A program made the position numbers and the translations under genes. A DNA stretch of 64,000 nt from Rhodocollybia butyracea (taxonomy: Eukaryota > Basidiomycota > Agaricomycetes > Agaricales > Omphalotaceae): NCBI GenBank assembly GCA_015501585.1, contig JADNRY010000062.1:1-64000 (forward strand). The letters are read 5' to 3'. Of this stretch, positions 1 through 11,629 are shown in pieces; the first letter of the stretch is position 1, and every line of letters starts with the position of its first letter. Under the pieces are notes generated by a model. It saw only the letters and a list, made by a program, of their open reading frames with translations. It was not told the DNA's origin and made no database searches.

Positions 1-1624
1 CCGTAAAATTGGGATCTTCTCAGCACATGATCAGATTGCTAAAGTTGATAACGATCCCTCCTCTATATCGGATAAAACTATTGAGAAACCCCAATTTTTG
101 CAGAAACCCAGGGTTGCTCCGGAAACCCTCTCGAAAAGTCACTGATGGGGTTTCTGGTAGCCGGCCGGTGACCGGCCGTGCGCTTCTAGCGCTTGTCTAG
201 CGCTAGTCCGACAACCTTCGACGCGAGAGTTAGTCGCGGCGGCCTAGAAGGCCCAGAATACATTGGGACTTACTGACAACACGAAGTCTTGGGGGCCTTC
301 CAGATAATAGCTCTTGACAAAAGCAGAGAGCTCAGAGAAAACTTTGTAGTACATACTTATACCATGTACACGAAATAGAACTCAAAAAATCAGTGTCCGA
401 GAAGCTGCACTGTGTCATTCTGTGAGTCTCCGCTGACAGATTGAAACTTGAAGTTTTCAGCTATACAATCATTGAGTCAATGGCAACATTTCACTTGCGA
501 TCTTACGAGTCGAAAAATCTCGGGGAACGCAGTTCTTGCGCAGTTCAGGACCCAGAGTCCATGAATCGCTGCAAATCTGTGAAAATATCTCGTCGCTTCT
601 CGACAATTAGCCCTATACAGACTCGGAATAGTAACCATTTTGAGCCTGTATACTTATTTGTACTTATTCATTGGATATCATGCCATATAAGAGTTATGGG
701 CATGTAGTAATACTACTAGTAGTACTACAAGCGTTGCATTAATGTTCATTGGCAGGAAGGCATTCTATTAAACCTCTCTGCACTCTTCAAGTTATTCAAG
801 ATGAAATGCCATTTGACAAGACTGCAAAGCTGAATGAGATGAATATCCCAACGATCCTTTACCCAGTTTCATACTTGTTTTGAGCATCCGAGTCGTACTT
901 TTGATCCAGGGCGATTGGTTAATTGCTTTGCTGATTCTCTATGCCGCAAAGAATGTTTGATTACGGGTTAACAGACAGGTACAAGGTCAGCTCTACCAGG
1001 CTCTACCTCATTCATCGTCAGCGGCGCCCCTCACTTTCATCTCCTTTTACTCTTCGCAACGACTTCGCAAAATTGATGGCACTAATTCGGTGCCCGGTAT
1101 TACTAATCCGGGGTCTGGCCGCAACAATCATGGGCTCCTGCATAGTCAAAGGGTTTCTCTGATGGGTTTCCGTGTGAGTTGGGGTTTCTCAATAGTTTTA
1201 TCCCTTTGAAGGATTTCGTAATCGCATGCAACAAACGCCGGGACCCTGAGGAACCCTGAGGAGTGTCCAGCTCAACGCTTAGCATCCCGCTCGAGCTTCG
1301 TTTTCTTTAGTCCATCTTGGCCGTTGATCAGCGTTCTGCAGATCTGAACATTGAGCGATTGATTTGAACAGTATGTACGCAGAGAGCAAGATCAAAATTG
1401 GCCACATGCCTTGCTTTTGAATGATGTCACAGCAATGTTCTGCGTTGCCTACTGCATTGACTTGCACTGCGTCCAATCTTTGCAACTTGCCCCCGGTGTC
1501 GGTCGAGGTTTGACGTCGGGCGCCAATCTTCCGCATACTAATTACAAAGCCGAATATCATTCACAGCTTCCAAGTGCCTGATAAACGATAGATCCACTCC
1601 AGCTTCTCTCTCAAACTCCCCAGC
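1..1624. other. Intergenic region left of the carrier gene, possible transposon remnant
   Basis: No convincing gene: the short open frames have no family signature and no plausible exon chain. The stretch holds a long-range inverted repeat (arms 70-93 and 1180-1203) and a run of GC-rich inverted motifs near 160-230. A near-palindrome built of GTA/TAC triplets lies at 704-728. The last 300 bases before 1625 resemble the sequence before the carrier pseudogene at 23.7 kb, so the block duplication probably begins in this stretch. Confidence 0.5.
70..1203. repeat. Long-range inverted repeat, arms 70-93 and 1180-1203
   Basis: The 24 bases at 70-93 recur exactly as reverse complement at 1180-1203, and both arms continue into partly matching AAACCC-rich sequence. 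The interior of about 1.1 kb has no recognisable transposase. It could be a decayed terminal-inverted-repeat element or two copies of one repeat in opposite orientation. No target-site duplication was identified. Confidence 0.5.
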
Positions 1625-2874
1625 ATGTCGCTCAAGACTTTCGAAATGAACAGCTTGGATCTTTCCATTATCCTCGCAATTCCTATCGGCCTTGCTATTG
1701 TCCTTATCATCCTGGTAATACAGACACCACTAAATGGTGTTCTGATTCGATACAGAGCCAATTTCGTTCCCGCCACTGGGAGGATCCGCCTTGAGGAAGA
1801 ATTCACGGATGCCTATAATGCACCAGTAGCGCCAAGTGGTAATAGTCTTCTAGTCCCCTCAACTAGTACACAGCATTGACTCGTTTTGAAAAGAAAACAC
1901 AATCGGTTACTTTGGAATGATGAAGAGAGTCTTTAAACTTGAAGTGAGCCGTCTCTCTTCGTATTGTGAAAATCCGACCCCAATGTATATTTGCAACTAG
2001 GGCTGGGCTGGTCTATTCAAGGGTTTCAGTGCGTATAACCTACTCTTTAACAAAACCGCTGTTCGTATAACAATTTCCAGTGCCAAATCTGCTTAGCATT
2101 ATCTGCTATGCCCCCCTCTCCGTTCTTTTTTTGGTCTCTTTCAGACCTGGAATTCCCCCGTCGTTTGCCGCCGTTGGAATCCCCAACGTCATTGCATTCT
2201 TACTGGCCGCATTAATCGTAGGAATTCCCCTCACCATCTTGACCAACCGGTAAGCGAATCTCTCGTTTCGAACTTTTCAATATCAGCACTCAATGAACTA
2301 CAGTGCAATTGTTACACCTTACAGGCTTTCGTACTTTGGAGTACGCTCTTCTTTGAGAGCTCTGTTTACACCTTATGAACGCCGCCGCCCATGGATGCTT
2401 TACTTGACTCCAGGACTTTTAATGGCAGTTGTATCTCAGATGATAATCCAATTCGGCTTCACATTGATCAATCAATGGCTCTTCACTCCAGTTTTAGAGC
2501 AGCACCAAGTTGCCTATATCATTGCTGTAATATCTTTGGTCTTGGTGGTTACCACCATCTCCGTGCCTCTCCAAATCATTTCTACAAGGCTGTCCGTCCA
2601 ACGCAACTTTGGTGGTGAGCCCCCGAGTTTCGAAATGGATCCGGAAGACATCCATCTACAGGAGTACTCGAGCGAACATGTCATCCAGTACGTATCTTTG
2701 AAGCGCGCAACCTCCTACTATGTGTCTGACCATCTTATCTACTTCTCAAGGATTCGAGATAAGCCATATACTGGGATGATCGACTGTGGTCATAAGATGG
2801 TACGGAAAGAAGGATGGAGGACGCTTTTCCGAGCGTGGTGGCTTACTCTGCTGCCGAACCTTTTCATCCGATAA
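1625..2874 (+). CDS. Mitochondrial carrier (SLC25-like) family protein
   Basis: Probable solute carrier of the mitochondrial inner membrane; substrate unknown. Six exons give an uninterrupted 315-residue protein, the normal carrier length: 1625-1838, 1894-1943, 2001-2028, 2081-2249, 2325-2687 and 2751-2874. All introns are GT-AG. The carrier signal is fragmentary but typical: EGWAGLFKGF across exons 2-3, and near the C-terminus a PYTGMIDC stretch followed by KEGWRTLFRAWW. Hydrophobic segments lie near residues 15-35, 95-150 and 185-230. The canonical PX[DE]XX[RK] motifs are weak, so it belongs to a divergent fungal carrier subgroup. The ATG is the first in frame and the exon chain stays open from it. 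A decayed duplicate lies at 23.76-25.03 kb. Confidence 0.75.
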
Positions 2875-3458
2875 TGTGGTAGTTATTTGTGACTGTCGAG
2901 ACGGCTTGACTTGGCCTCGATCGCGGATTGAAGTTATGCATCTATACGAAGGAAGAGTGCTTTAATGTGAGCATTACAGACTTCTTTTTAAGTAGGAATC
3001 TAGTCGATTATATGAATGTAACATTGCGTTGAATAGTTAGAATGATGCTCTCTCTCTATTTTTGCGGATAGTTTGGGTGGTTGTGGCAACCAACCAACAC
3101 TGATTTTCCGCTATTGTATCTGTTCTTCCATCACCCAGACATTGTCAACAACTGCGATGGCTCCAATTGGAACAACATACATAAATTAGCCGCCGACCCC
3201 AGCCTCTGGCGGTCCCTTGTTGGCAAACTGGAATACAGCTAGACGGGGAGAAGGAGCGCAAATATAATGCTTTATATAACATGTTTAATTCGAGGTATAT
3301 TTGGGAAGTCAGTTTACGTATTATTGTCAAGGAATTCTTCTATCCATATACTCAAGAGCCTTCGCTATACGCGATTCTGGCTGTTCTTACTGATACACCA
3401 CTTGCGCTGGACACCTAGATTCAGATAAGTTTTATGACTTCAAGATAATCTCAGCAGC
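2875..3458. other. Intergenic, 3' flank of carrier and of Hsp70-like gene 1
   Basis: Convergent 3' ends face each other here. No gene is visible. The bases from about 3295 to 3458 (a TTTGGGAAGTC-type motif, then sequence around a GCGCTGGACAC motif) recur after the Hsp70 genes at 8.8, 16.8, 25.3 and 31.6 kb, so they belong to the duplicated unit. Confidence 0.5.
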
Positions 3459-5906
3459 CTACCTTCTCTCGACTCCCTGGATGAAGATAAAGTGTTGAGT
3501 GAGATAAAGTGTTGAGTGAGATAAAGTGTTGAGTGAGATAAAGTAAAGTGTTGAGTGAAGATTCTCCGGAAAGAAAATAAACATACATCTTCCTCTTTCC
3601 ATGCAATCTGAGCTATCAGCTCTGTCAAACCAAACAACAAGATGACATCATATCTAGTCTGGTAGTATGGGAAAGCATTTCCAGGGTTTCGATGCGTTGT
3701 ATGGAGTATACGTGAAACATCAGCAGTCACTGTACAAGCCACTGTATACATTCCTGTCGAAGATTGTGAACATCTAACGCGCAAAATTCATGGTGCAAGG
3801 CCGAACATACCAGCATCCACATCAGTCCATTCGGGGTTCTCGTTGGCTCCCTTGTACCTTAAAATATCGAAGGATACGTTACGAACAGGAAAGGCAGTAT
3901 AACGAGAAAATGATCTTCGGAACTCCTGCTCTTCTGATATTTGGACATCCTGTCGACGAAAATGAACCACAAGCCATGCGTTTGAGAAATCCTGACCTTC
4001 TTCAATATAACCCTGTATAGATTGTGCACTTCGAGACGTCCTGACAAGTTGCAAAGAGTGTACCCTCGCCTTCGGTGCTCAGGATCGTTATTGTCATAAT
4101 CCACTACGCTTTGTATTCCGTATGGCCATCTAGAGACGCGCTTGGTAACAAAATGATCTAGATAAAACGAAACGGCTCCATCGGAGGCTGCTTTATTCCT
4201 ATGTGTGTCAATATAGTTAGATAGCAGAAATATTGGATTGAAAATGCTTACACATGAGTATCCGGGCGGTATACTTTTAACTTCAGGGGTCGCAGCTCAT
4301 CCTTGAGTTTATACAAAAGCCAAGGACTTGCGGCGAACCCGCCAACTAGAAACACAGACTGTGAATCCAAGATGGTCAGTAGATGGTAATCTGGTAGTGG
4401 AGGTTGAGATGCCCACCGTTACAGTTTTACGGGCGTAGGTGCACTGCTTCACAATCGCGGACAGGGCTGCTGTAACAGAGGGCTCGAAGAAACGCGCGAC
4501 ATCAGACCTATATCGATAGCAACAGCTATTCTTCGTAGAGTGATTATTTGAGGAAACCTAGGTAACATACCCCATAATCCTCATTTGACCAAGCCGAATG
4601 TCAAGAGCCGGGTCGTTATCTCTTGGCCGACCAAACTTGATAAAGTAAGCTTCCTGGCTGCTTCTGAACTGCAACTTAGTTGTGCGGTCGAAAACGTCCT
4701 TAATGGCAGATACATCGTCGTAAAACGGAGACCCCTTCAGCTTAGCTGCAAGGGAAAGTATAAAAATTATCAGAGGAAGCAGGACAGAATCGGACGTAAG
4801 TTATACCTTGAACATAGAGGTCAGCTTCTTCGGTGACAAATATTGACCCAGCGAAGCAACCTTTGAGTAAACATTGATCATTTGTCGGATAACTTTGGGG
4901 AAGTACACGTACACTCAGAGCGACTGATTTCCTCGAAGGTGGTGCCTTTTTCAGATCTAGAGGAGGAGTAAGCACTGAGGTCAATAGTTCCGCCCCCTGC
5001 GTCTAAAACAATTATTCCCTCATTTTCCTGTAACAGCAGCCATCAGTAAGTAGTCACTTTGGCATTGCATATCAAGAAGTACATACGCCAATTACAAGAC
5101 CATTGTTGACACAAAAGTGCAAACTAGCTTCACCTTCAGTGACGAAATATATACGGTCTTGGTCATTGATATTGTTGGAAACAAAGCCTGCCAGAACTGC
5201 CGCTTGTCGCATGTAACTTTGTTGTAAACCCTCCCAGCCATTCGGATGACTTAGAACAAAGATGATATGGTTTTGAACGGAAGCCCAGAAGTTGGGACCG
5301 TATGCAACGACTGTTTCCTTGATGAACGACTTGAAACATGACAAGAGGTATCGGAGGAAATCAGCAAGTACTTCTATCAGTGATTTGTTCGGTGGGAGTG
5401 ATGGAATGTGCTTAGAAGCGAGATTGGAAGCGTAAGAGTTGGGTCGCAGATGCATTTTGAACCTTGAATGTTGTTATCATCACGTCAAATCTTAAAGAGA
5501 ATGAATGAGCATACCATTCAACTTTCATCCATTGCTCATTCTCAGCTTGTTCAATTGTACCTGGTAGTTGCGTCTCTGCCCCAATAGCGCGTGCCGCCCC
5601 GTTAGCGTCATAGTATAAGACAGAAGGAATTTTTGCAAAGTCACTAGGATTGTGAGCGGGAAACCTATTGACAACTTAAACGATTTGCGGGTTGAGCTTA
5701 CTCGGTGGGGACTAACCTAGTGACACCCTTGATTTCTGGTACTACACCAGGATCGAGCACACTGTGAGAACAGACTTGAGATATTGTAATTTGAATTGAG
5801 TGTCGCAAGTACAGAACCTGAATGAGATACCACTAAAGGTTGTTCCGACATCAAAAGCAACGACCAATCCTCGTCGAGAGCCAGAGAAAGGTTTGCGCTT
5901 GGGCAT
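3459..5906 (-). CDS. HSPA12-like Hsp70 family ATPase, pair 1
   Basis: Predicted cytosolic actin-like ATPase of the Hsp70 superfamily, closest in layout to animal HSPA12: nucleotide-binding domain present, classical substrate-binding domain and EEVD tail absent. It is read from about a dozen short exons. Exon 1 (from ATG 5906; an ATG six bases upstream is also possible) carries phosphate-1, AFDVGTTFSGIS. Exon 4 starts FKMHLRPNS and ends TEGEASLHFCVNNG. Phosphate-2, LDAGGGTIDLSAY, is near 4980-5030, and the adenosine motif FLVGGFAASPW near 4327-4360. The C-terminal part contains SFYLDHFVTKRVSRWPYG and ILLFGLTELIAQIAW. The last exon encodes only GVERR and stops at 3459. The last intron contains a 17-bp minisatellite. 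It shares a 154-bp promoter with the coiled-coil gene at 6061. I see no disabling lesion. Confidence 0.8.
3486..3558. repeat. 17-bp minisatellite in the last intron of Hsp70-like gene 1
   Basis: Three exact tandem copies of GATAAAGTGTTGAGTGA (3486-3536) are followed by a fourth carrying a 5-bp insertion (3537-3558). The other Hsp70 copies have a single equivalent of this motif, so the expansion is specific to copy 1 and lengthens its final intron. Confidence 0.9.
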
Positions 5907-6060
5907 GTGCATGATTATAGAGGAGAGTAATCAGCCAACTACTTTGGAGGCTACAACTCCGGGTATGTATACACGTTGCAAGGCATGTGATGCTTTACAC
6001 CTCGAAGATATCTGATTGTTTTCGACTGATTTCATTCTGAATCTACCACCTCGACCTCCA
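5907..6060. promoter_or_regulatory. Bidirectional promoter of pair 1
   Basis: 154 bp separate the two divergent start codons, so both genes must take regulatory signals from this stretch or from the neighbouring coding sequence. The motif GCAAGGCATGTGATGC lies near 5979-5994 and is repeated, with changes, in the promoters of the other pairs. No clear TATA box is seen. Confidence 0.6.
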
Positions 6061-7513
6061 ATGCGCAACCCATCTCATTCAGAAGGAGACTCACGTCATT
6101 ACTCGAGTCATGGCAATGCACGGATAGATGACCGTGAACTCCGCGAAGGAAACCCACCTTGCGCCGAAGGCAGCTTTCATCCGAAATCTTCTTCCGTTCC
6201 AGCCTACCGTCCTGTTCGCCATTACACCACTGCGCCAGTCGAACAGAACGTCCACGCCATTAAACCTCATACTGGACATTATACAGATGAAGTGTCGCAT
6301 GGAAGCAGTCGTCGATCTTTATCAGCTCATGCCACGGCAGCCTCTGAGTCTCTGCCTAGGAGAGATCCAGAGAGAAATACCATCCGAGAGTCTTCGAGTC
6401 AGCAAATTCGATTGCTTGAAGCAGAGCTTGAAAAAGCACGACGTGAAAACCACACAAAGGACAACGAGATTAAACTCCTGAAACGACATCTTTCTAATGC
6501 ACAGACAGAGAATAACCATTATCGAAGGAAGGACACCCATAGTCAAGAGCTTTTGGATACACAAAGACAGGAACTGCAGGGAACCCGGGCATTCTTGAAT
6601 ATGTTTGACTCGTACTCGGGTGGAGAGATCATTGAAATGCTGAACACTCTTAATGCCGAAATCTTCCAGGCTGCTGCTGCCATTACAGACATGACCGAAA
6701 GAGCCCGTCGTGATGGTGGGAGCCACCGTCGTTCCGATGACACTTCAGTAGTTGAAGTCGGAAGGACATTGGGAGATGAGGTAGGAGAGCTCCTCCAGGG
6801 AATTGAGATTGGAGGGGAAAGCGTTGCAATCGTTCAAGCTGCACTACAAACAAGCTTGAATATTGCAGCAAATTGTATCTGTCGCTCGTGGTCAAAGGAA
6901 GGCTCGGTAGGTAAAGCGCTCAACGATGTATATGTTCAAATCCGAGCACAACAAGGTTAGTACAATTCAGAGACATGCTTTAGTACATACTTAACGTACA
7001 ATTCTAGATCAAGCTTTGGTGTCTGGAATATGGAAATCTCTGACAAGGGCACAGTCAAAACGCCACGTATACAAGGATCATGGGGTCCTTGCACAGGTAG
7101 TGGAGGGATTGCAAGTGATTTTAGTCGTAGCCAAATTGTGGCCATGCGGAGGCTCAGAGTCTGAAGGGCTGATTAGTTCCATGATCTTCAAAAAGGTCAC
7201 CATCATTCTGGGACTCTTAGCGAGACTGGATGAAGCTATGAACGAGCGCATAACATCCACGGACATGATGCTGTACGTTCCTGCCTTGGGTTTACCCTTT
7301 AACGCGCAGATCATGGAGGATGAAAGTGGTGGAGAATCATCGAGTGGGACTGTACTGCTCGTCGCAGAAATGGGACTGATGAGGGTAGACAAGGACTCAC
7401 TTGGGGGCGCCAAAAGGACTGTGCTGTTGAAACCCAAAGTTTTCCTTCGAGAGTCATTCGTGAAGCAAGAGACCACGAAAGCTGTAGTTTCAGAGGTCCA
7501 GAGACAAGAGTAG
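6061..7513 (+). CDS. Coiled-coil, GrpE-like partner of Hsp70, pair 1
   Basis: Unnamed protein family. Two exons, 6061-6955 and 7008-7513 (52-bp intron, phase 1), give 466 residues. I chose the ATG before RNPSHSEGD because it is the only upstream ATG preserved in all six copies; the reading frame is open further upstream but without an ATG. Residues 1-105 are rich in His, Ser and Arg and probably disordered. Residues about 110-185 form a heptad-rich coiled coil (IRLLEAELEKARREN onward). A helical domain follows, with the conserved GGEIIEMLNTLNAEIFQAAA. Exon 2 ends in a small predicted beta-rich region: P-A-L-G-L-P-F, then GTVLLVAEMGL, then VLLKPKVFL. This order resembles the GrpE beta domain, which inserts into DnaK. 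A direct role as nucleotide exchange factor of the neighbouring Hsp70 is inference. Confidence 0.75.
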
Positions 7514-8989
7514 AGGTTTATTGATATATCTGGTTATTGCGTGTTACATTCCAGAACGAGTCGCCATTTCCATGTGTTGTACGGTAGCTCATCAAATTTT
7601 CTATATTGGTTTGAATACAGTGTTCATCGATATCTCAGAAGCCAGACATCCTAGAAGGCGACTTCATATACCAGCTTTACTTTTACTCGTACCTTTCATC
7701 CGATCCAAACAACGATGATTTCACACTAGCCAGAACAGCGCAAGGTATAACTGGAACAAGAGCTCATTTGAAAAGTAGAGCCTCTACTTTTTGCCCAAAG
7801 GAAGCTGTGATCGCAAGGTGCTGGAAGAGGAGGCAATAACTGTCTGACTCTTTTCCGAAAAGAATCAAGAAGGCATGAAAGGATTTTCGTATACATAATT
7901 TTTCCTTGAGCACGTGCCACGAATTTGGTCTACTAATTCAATTTGCGATATCTGGGTCGAGAATCATGAGCACTCACCCAATATGTTATAACCTTATTTA
8001 CTGCATAAGATGGCCCCGTTATTATCGAAAGTACTGGCCACGAATTTACTGAAGCTCTTACTTTCAATTTTGTACATACTTATTCTTGTACTTATGTAAG
8101 TATGGCGTATACTCACACGTGCTCCGCACTGCCACCATCCGTTTATACCTCGTTTCATCATAGATAACCTTACCGTACCGACAACCACCACCGTTAGTTC
8201 TTATCGTTGCTAGTAGGCCTCGCGTCTCGCCGTTTGGAATATAATGTGGTCCTGTCAATACGTGTGATTGTCAGTGTTTCTGTCGAGACTAAACGACAGC
8301 CTTTCAACTTATTTGTATCCCTAAAGTTGTTGATCAAGGTCGTTGCAATCAAGTTGCAATGGTAGACAAGCTGAAGCTGATGCATACAAAGATGAAAGAG
8401 CCGATCTCAGTTGAAGACCATGTCCCTCCCCCCCCCTCTAAAACATAAGCATAGAATGCTTTTTGCAGTGTAGTTCCTGTGGCATTTCTTGCCACCTCAC
8501 AAACAGCCTAGTATGTACTAGGCAGGATTTTTCGCCTTTATGATACTTGATATTTGCAATGTACAGTACAAACCTCTATGCATGATTACCCTAAGTATTA
8601 CAGGAATATCAGGATTTGGTGTGGTTCATACTGGCTGTTGGGGTTGTGAGATAGCGTAGCGGAGCACCTGGTCAAAACCGGCCTCCTACTGTATCCATGG
8701 CGCGCATATATGTGTGTAGCGTGTGTCCCGGCTGTCTCTCAAATAGGGACCACCTGGCCACTGTTCCTTCCTTCTTTCATTTCAAGGCCAATCCGCTCTC
8801 GTCAATATTTGGGAAGTCTGTTTTACATATACATATATTTTGCCAAGAAATTCTTATATCCATATCTTCAGAGAGCCCTGTTATGTGCCAACGTGGATCT
8901 GGATGTCAATCGATCTGGCTCATACACTACTTGCGCTGGACACCTAGATTCAAGTAAGTTTTGTGACTTCAGAGCGTTATCAGAGAGAC
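7514..8989. other. Intergenic between convergent ends of pair 1 and pair 2
   Basis: No gene is supported. The left part matches the 3' flanks of the coiled-coil genes of pairs 2 and 5 (from the CATTCCAGAACGA motif onward). The right part, from about 8700, matches the flanks of the other Hsp70 copies. Between them are AT-rich sequence and a C-rich run near 8428-8440 with no recognisable element. Confidence 0.5.
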
Positions 8990-11403
8990 CTACCTTTTCT
9001 CAGCTCCCTGGATAAAGGCGAAGTGTTCAGTGTAGATTCTCCAGAGACCAAATAAACATACATTTTCATCTTTCCATGCAATCTGAGCTTTGAGCTCTGT
9101 CAAACCAAACAACAAAATGACATCATACTCCGTTTTGTAGTACACCGAAGCAGTCCCAGGTTTTCGATGTATCGTATAGAATGCTCGTAAAACGTTGGCA
9201 GTCACTGTACAAGCCGTTGTGTACATTTCTGTTGAAGATTGTGAACGTTTGATGCACGCAATTCTTAGTGCAAGGCAAAACATACCAGCATCCACATCAA
9301 CCCATTGAGGGTTGTTGTTGGCTCCTTCATATCTTAGAATGTCCACAGAGATCGTATTAAGAGGGGTGATAGTATTATAAAAATATGGCGATCGAAACTC
9401 TTGCTCTTCCGATATTTGCACATCCTGTCGATGAAAATGAATGAGCACAACTTTGAATGCGTTTGGGGAATTCCAAACCTTCTGCAGTATAACAGAGTAC
9501 ACATCGCTCACCCTGAGACGCCCTGACACCCCGTGAACAGAGTATCCTCGCCTTCGATGCTCGGGATCGTTCGGGTCATAGGCTGAGAAACAATCTGTTC
9601 CGTATGACCATCTGGAGACACGCGTGGTCACGAAATGATCTATGTAAAACGAAACAGCTCCATCAGAAACTGCTTTGTTCCTATATATGCAACGTTATAG
9701 AACATGTCAAACTGTGGAAATATTGAATTGAATCGGACGCTTACACATGAGTATCTGGGCGATATACACTCAATCCCAGAGGTTGCAGCTTATCTTTGAG
9801 TTGATGCAAAAGCCAAGAACTTGCAGCGAACCCGCCAACTAGAAACACAGACTATGAATACAAAATAGTCAGTAGATGCTTACCTGGTAGTGGAGGTTGA
9901 GATGCTCACCGTTATAGTTTTTCGGGCGTTACTGCGCTGCTTTTTAATCGCGTCCAAGGCTGCTTTAACAGAGGGTTCGAAGAAACGTGCAACATCAGAC
10001 CTATGTATATCAACAGCGACCATCATTCGTAGTGGAGTGATTATTTAAGGAACCCTAGGTAACATACCCTTGAATCTTCATTTGACCAGACCGAATATCG
10101 AGAGCAAGGTCGGTATCGCTTCGCCGACCAAATCTGATAAAGGAAGGTTCATTGCTATTTCTGAACTGCAGCTTAGTTGTGCGGTCGAATATGTCCCTAA
10201 TAGCAGATACATCATCATTAAACGGAGTTCCCTTCAGTTTATCTGCAAGGGAAAGGGCATAAATTATCAGAGGAAGCAGAACAGAATTGGACGTTATACC
10301 TTGAACATAGAGAGCAGCCTCTCCAGTGACAAAGATTGACCCAGCAAAACAACCTTTGATTGAACATCGATGATCTGCTGGAAAACTTTGTAAAATACAC
10401 GTACACTCAGAACGACTAATTTCCTGGAAGGTGATAGCGTCTCCAGATCTGGACGAGGAGTAAGCACTGAGGTCGATAGTTCCCCCACCTGCATCTAAGA
10501 CGATTGTTCCCTCATTTTGCTGTAACAGCAGCCATCAGTAAGTAGCCAATTAGGCAATGCATACCAAGTACATACGCCAATTGTAAGACCATTGTTGACA
10601 CAAAAGTGTAAACTAGCTTCGCCTTCGGTAACGAAACGTATGCGGTCTTCGTCGTTAACAGTGTCGGAAACAAGACCTGCTAGAACTGCCGCTTGTCGCA
10701 TGTAACTTTGTTGCAAACCTTCCCAATCATTGGGATGACTTAGAACATAGATGATGCGGTTTTGAACGGAAGCCCACAAATTGGGACCATACAAAACCAC
10801 TGTTTCCTCGATAAACGACTTGACACATGACAAGAGGTATTGGAGGAAATCCGCAAGTATTTCTACCAACGATTTGTTCGGTGGGAGTGGCGGGATGTGA
10901 TTGAACGGGGGACTAGAAGTATCAGAGTTAGGTCGGAGATGCATTTTGAACCTATAACATTCTTATCATTACATCAAAATGTTAAAGTGGAAAGAAAGGA
11001 TATACCATTCGACTTTTATCCATTGTTCGTTCTCAGCTTGTTCAATTGTAGCTGGTAGCTGCGTCTCCGCTCCAATAGCGCGTACCACTCCTGTGGCATC
11101 ATAGTATAGGACAGAAGGAATTTTTGATGAGTCACTAGGATTTTGAGCAGGAAACCTATCGACTGCTTAAACAATTTGCAGATTGAACCTCTTCGGGGGG
11201 GACTGACCTAGTGACACCCCTGATCTCTGGTACTACACCAGGATCGAGCACACTATGAGAACAGACTTGAGATATCATTCTTTGAATTGAATGTCACGAA
11301 TATAGAACCTATATGAAATACCACTGAAGGTTGTACCGACATCGAAAGCAACGACCAATCCTCGTTGGGAGCCAGAGAAAGGTTTGCGCCTGGGCTGGGA
11401 CAT
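8990..11403 (-). CDS. HSPA12-like Hsp70 family ATPase, pair 2
   Basis: Second array copy, with the exon layout of copy 1. It starts MSQPRRKPFSGSQRG at 11403, two residues longer than most copies at the N-terminus. Phosphate-1 is FDVGTTFSGIS. Exon 4 (about 10587-10950) ends CVNNGLTIG before a normal GTATGT donor. Phosphate-2 lies near 10470-10515 and the adenosine motif near 9822-9855. The C-terminal exons encode SFYLDHFVTTRVSRWSYG, EEQEFRSPYF and the ILLFGLTELKAQIAW block. The last exon encodes GAEKR and a stop at 8990. All motifs and splice sites I checked are intact although its head-to-head partner is frameshifted, so if it is expressed it may use the coiled-coil protein of another pair. 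Confidence 0.8.
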
Positions 11404-11629
11404 GGTTGTAGAGGAAATAATTCCACAGCAGTTGGTACGACTCGGAAGGGTTTTGAATACTTTAGAGGCTATGGCTTGACGTTGACTTGACGTGTACACG
11501 TTGCAAGGAATAACTATGATGCTTCCCAGCGTAAAAGGTCAGCCTTGAAGACCTCACTTTTGCCCATTGTTTTTGATGGTACTAGGTTTCGTTTCCAGTC
11601 TTTCCAGTTTACTATCTACTCAATCTCCA
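11404..11629. promoter_or_regulatory. Bidirectional promoter of pair 2
   Basis: 226 bp lie between the start codons. The conserved promoter motif is degraded here: the ACGTTGCAAGG start is kept near 11498, but the rest is altered. Together with the frameshift in the plus-strand gene this hints at relaxed constraint on that side. Confidence 0.5.

Noticed and set aside
3459..5906. Classical cytosolic Hsp70 (SSA type) assignment
   Set aside because: The motifs GTTFSGIS and LDAGGGTIDL fit the superfamily, but the substrate-binding domain, the linker and the EEVD tail are absent, and the C-terminal half matches the HSPA12 layout.
6016..6060. Possible longer N-terminus of the coiled-coil proteins upstream of the conserved ATG
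   Set aside because: In pair 1 the upstream frame begins with TTG and has no ATG; the MRNPPHS-type ATG is the only start common to all copies. In copies 2, 4 and 6 an upstream ATG exists, so a longer form there is not excluded.
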